DNA of 5,934 nt from Clostridium sp. CAG:253 (GTDB lineage Bacteria; Bacillota; Clostridia; Lachnospirales; Lachnospiraceae), in contig FR887331.1 of assembly GCA_000436755.1 (NCBI GenBank), positions 52,794-58,727 of the forward strand, written 5' to 3'. The translations under genes were made by a program, and so were the position numbers. The notes beneath the pieces were generated by a model. It had not been told where the DNA came from. It made no database searches and saw only the letters and a list, made by a program, of their open reading frames with translations. Below are positions 5,355 through 5,934 of this stretch, in pieces; positions within the stretch are counted from its first letter, which is position 1; every line of letters starts with the position of its first letter.

Positions 5355-5934
5355 GAGAAGTTCAAGTCCCTCGTTATCTTCCAATACCATTCTTATCATC
5401 CACTCATTGACAAACAACAGCAAAGGATTTCCCTTCATATCTTTTACTGCCTTTACATTGTTCATTCTCTTAAGCTTTGTGACATCCGTAGAAGGGTCAC
5501 CAACCCATCTTATATACTCATACGGAAGTGATTCAAGACGTATCTCACAGCCGTATTCATTTTCAAGACGATATTTGAGTACATCAAACTGAAGCACACC
5601 CACGACACCGACTATTATCTCAGACATACCTGCCGTAAACTCCTGAAATATCTGTATTGCACCTTCCTGGGCAATCTGTGTAATACCCTTTACAAACTGC
5701 TTACGTTTCATTGAATTAAGCTGGATAACTCTGCAGAAATGCTCAGGTGCAAATGTAGGAATGCCCTCATACTCATACTTATGTCCCGGCATTGTTATCG
5801 TATCTCCGATAGAGAATATGCCGGGGTCAAACACCCCTATAACGTCACCCGCATATGCCTCCTGTATAACCTGTCTGTCCTGCGCCATTATCTGCTGCGG
5901 CTGTGAAAGTTTAAGTTTTCTTCCGCTCTGTACA
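5337..5934 (-). CDS. prfC: Peptide chain release factor 3, C-terminal part (5' end cut by window edge)
   Basis: RF3 is the translational GTPase that recycles RF1/RF2 from the ribosome after peptide release. The 198 residues seen, in frame from the right edge, are the C-terminal portion of a protein normally about 530 residues long, so the GTP-binding motifs are outside. Recognisable family text includes KLSQPQQIMAQDRQ and AYAGDVIGVFDPGIF near the end of the beta-barrel domain, then the RF3 C-terminal domain with FCRVIQLNSMKRKQF, VGVVGVLQFDVLKYRLENEY and LPYEYIRWV. It ends EFKKN-stop. The open frame continues upstream of the first visible Met, so that Met is internal. An AU-rich hairpin covers the stop codon. 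No frameshift or internal stop is seen. Confidence 0.94.
   Translation of the reverse strand, partial: VQSGRKLKLSQPQQIMAQDRQVIQEAYAGDVIGVFDPGIFSIGDTITMPGHKYEYEGIPTFAPEHFCRVIQLNSMKRKQFVKGITQIAQEGAIQIFQEFTAGMSEIIVGVVGVLQFDVLKYRLENEYGCEIRLESLPYEYIRWVGDPSTDVTKLKRMNNVKAVKDMKGNPLLLFVNEWMIRMVLEDNEGLELLEFKKN

Noticed and set aside
1..5934. A previously undescribed multi-gene system
   Set aside because: Every gene belongs to a well-known conserved family and the order is the standard Gram-positive nusA-infB arrangement. There are no orphan genes or mobile elements; novelty is limited to the repeat and leader features listed.

Overview
The window is a conserved housekeeping region of a low-GC Firmicute, read entirely from the minus strand. 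It is most likely a Clostridia member close to Lachnospiraceae. Three things suggest this: the gene order rimP-nusA-ylxR-ylxQ-infB typical of Gram-positives, strong AGGAGG-type ribosome binding sites with frequent GTG/TTG starts, and the wording of the RimP, NusA and RF3 proteins. The family assignment is inference from memory of related proteins; no search was run.

Layout in transcription order (high to low coordinates). First comes the C-terminal third of prfC (peptide chain release factor 3, cut by the right edge). An AU-rich hairpin spans its stop codon. Next is an N-acetylmuramoyl-L-alanine amidase with a C-terminal SPOR domain and no signal peptide, which resembles the sporulation mother-cell amidases of the CwlC type. 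The 108-base gap after it holds a well-formed extended -10 promoter and a terminator-like hairpin in the presumed leader of the next transcript. The nusA-infB operon follows: rimP (30S maturation), nusA (transcription elongation/termination factor), ylxR/rnpM (RNA-binding, RNase P modulator family), ylxQ (L7Ae-type RNA-binding protein) and infB (translation initiation factor IF2, cut by the left edge inside domain II).

The five operon genes are packed with gaps of 24 and 27 bases, an 11-base overlap and a stop codon that runs into the next ribosome site, so they look co-transcribed and partly translationally coupled. Their products link transcription, RNA processing, ribosome assembly and translation initiation. 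prfC belongs to the same broad process but appears to be a separate unit.

I see no mobile element, phage gene, CRISPR array, rRNA or tRNA gene, and no convincing new multi-gene system. The most notable signals are: (1) a low-complexity Arg/Asp/Asn/Gly segment in IF2 built partly from a near-perfect 129-bp in-frame tandem duplication; (2) a possible internal start giving a short IF2 form that lacks that segment; (3) a structured rimP leader whose hairpin arm could also pair with the ribosome binding site; and (4) the leaderless SPOR amidase. No stretch over 300 bases lacks a gene.
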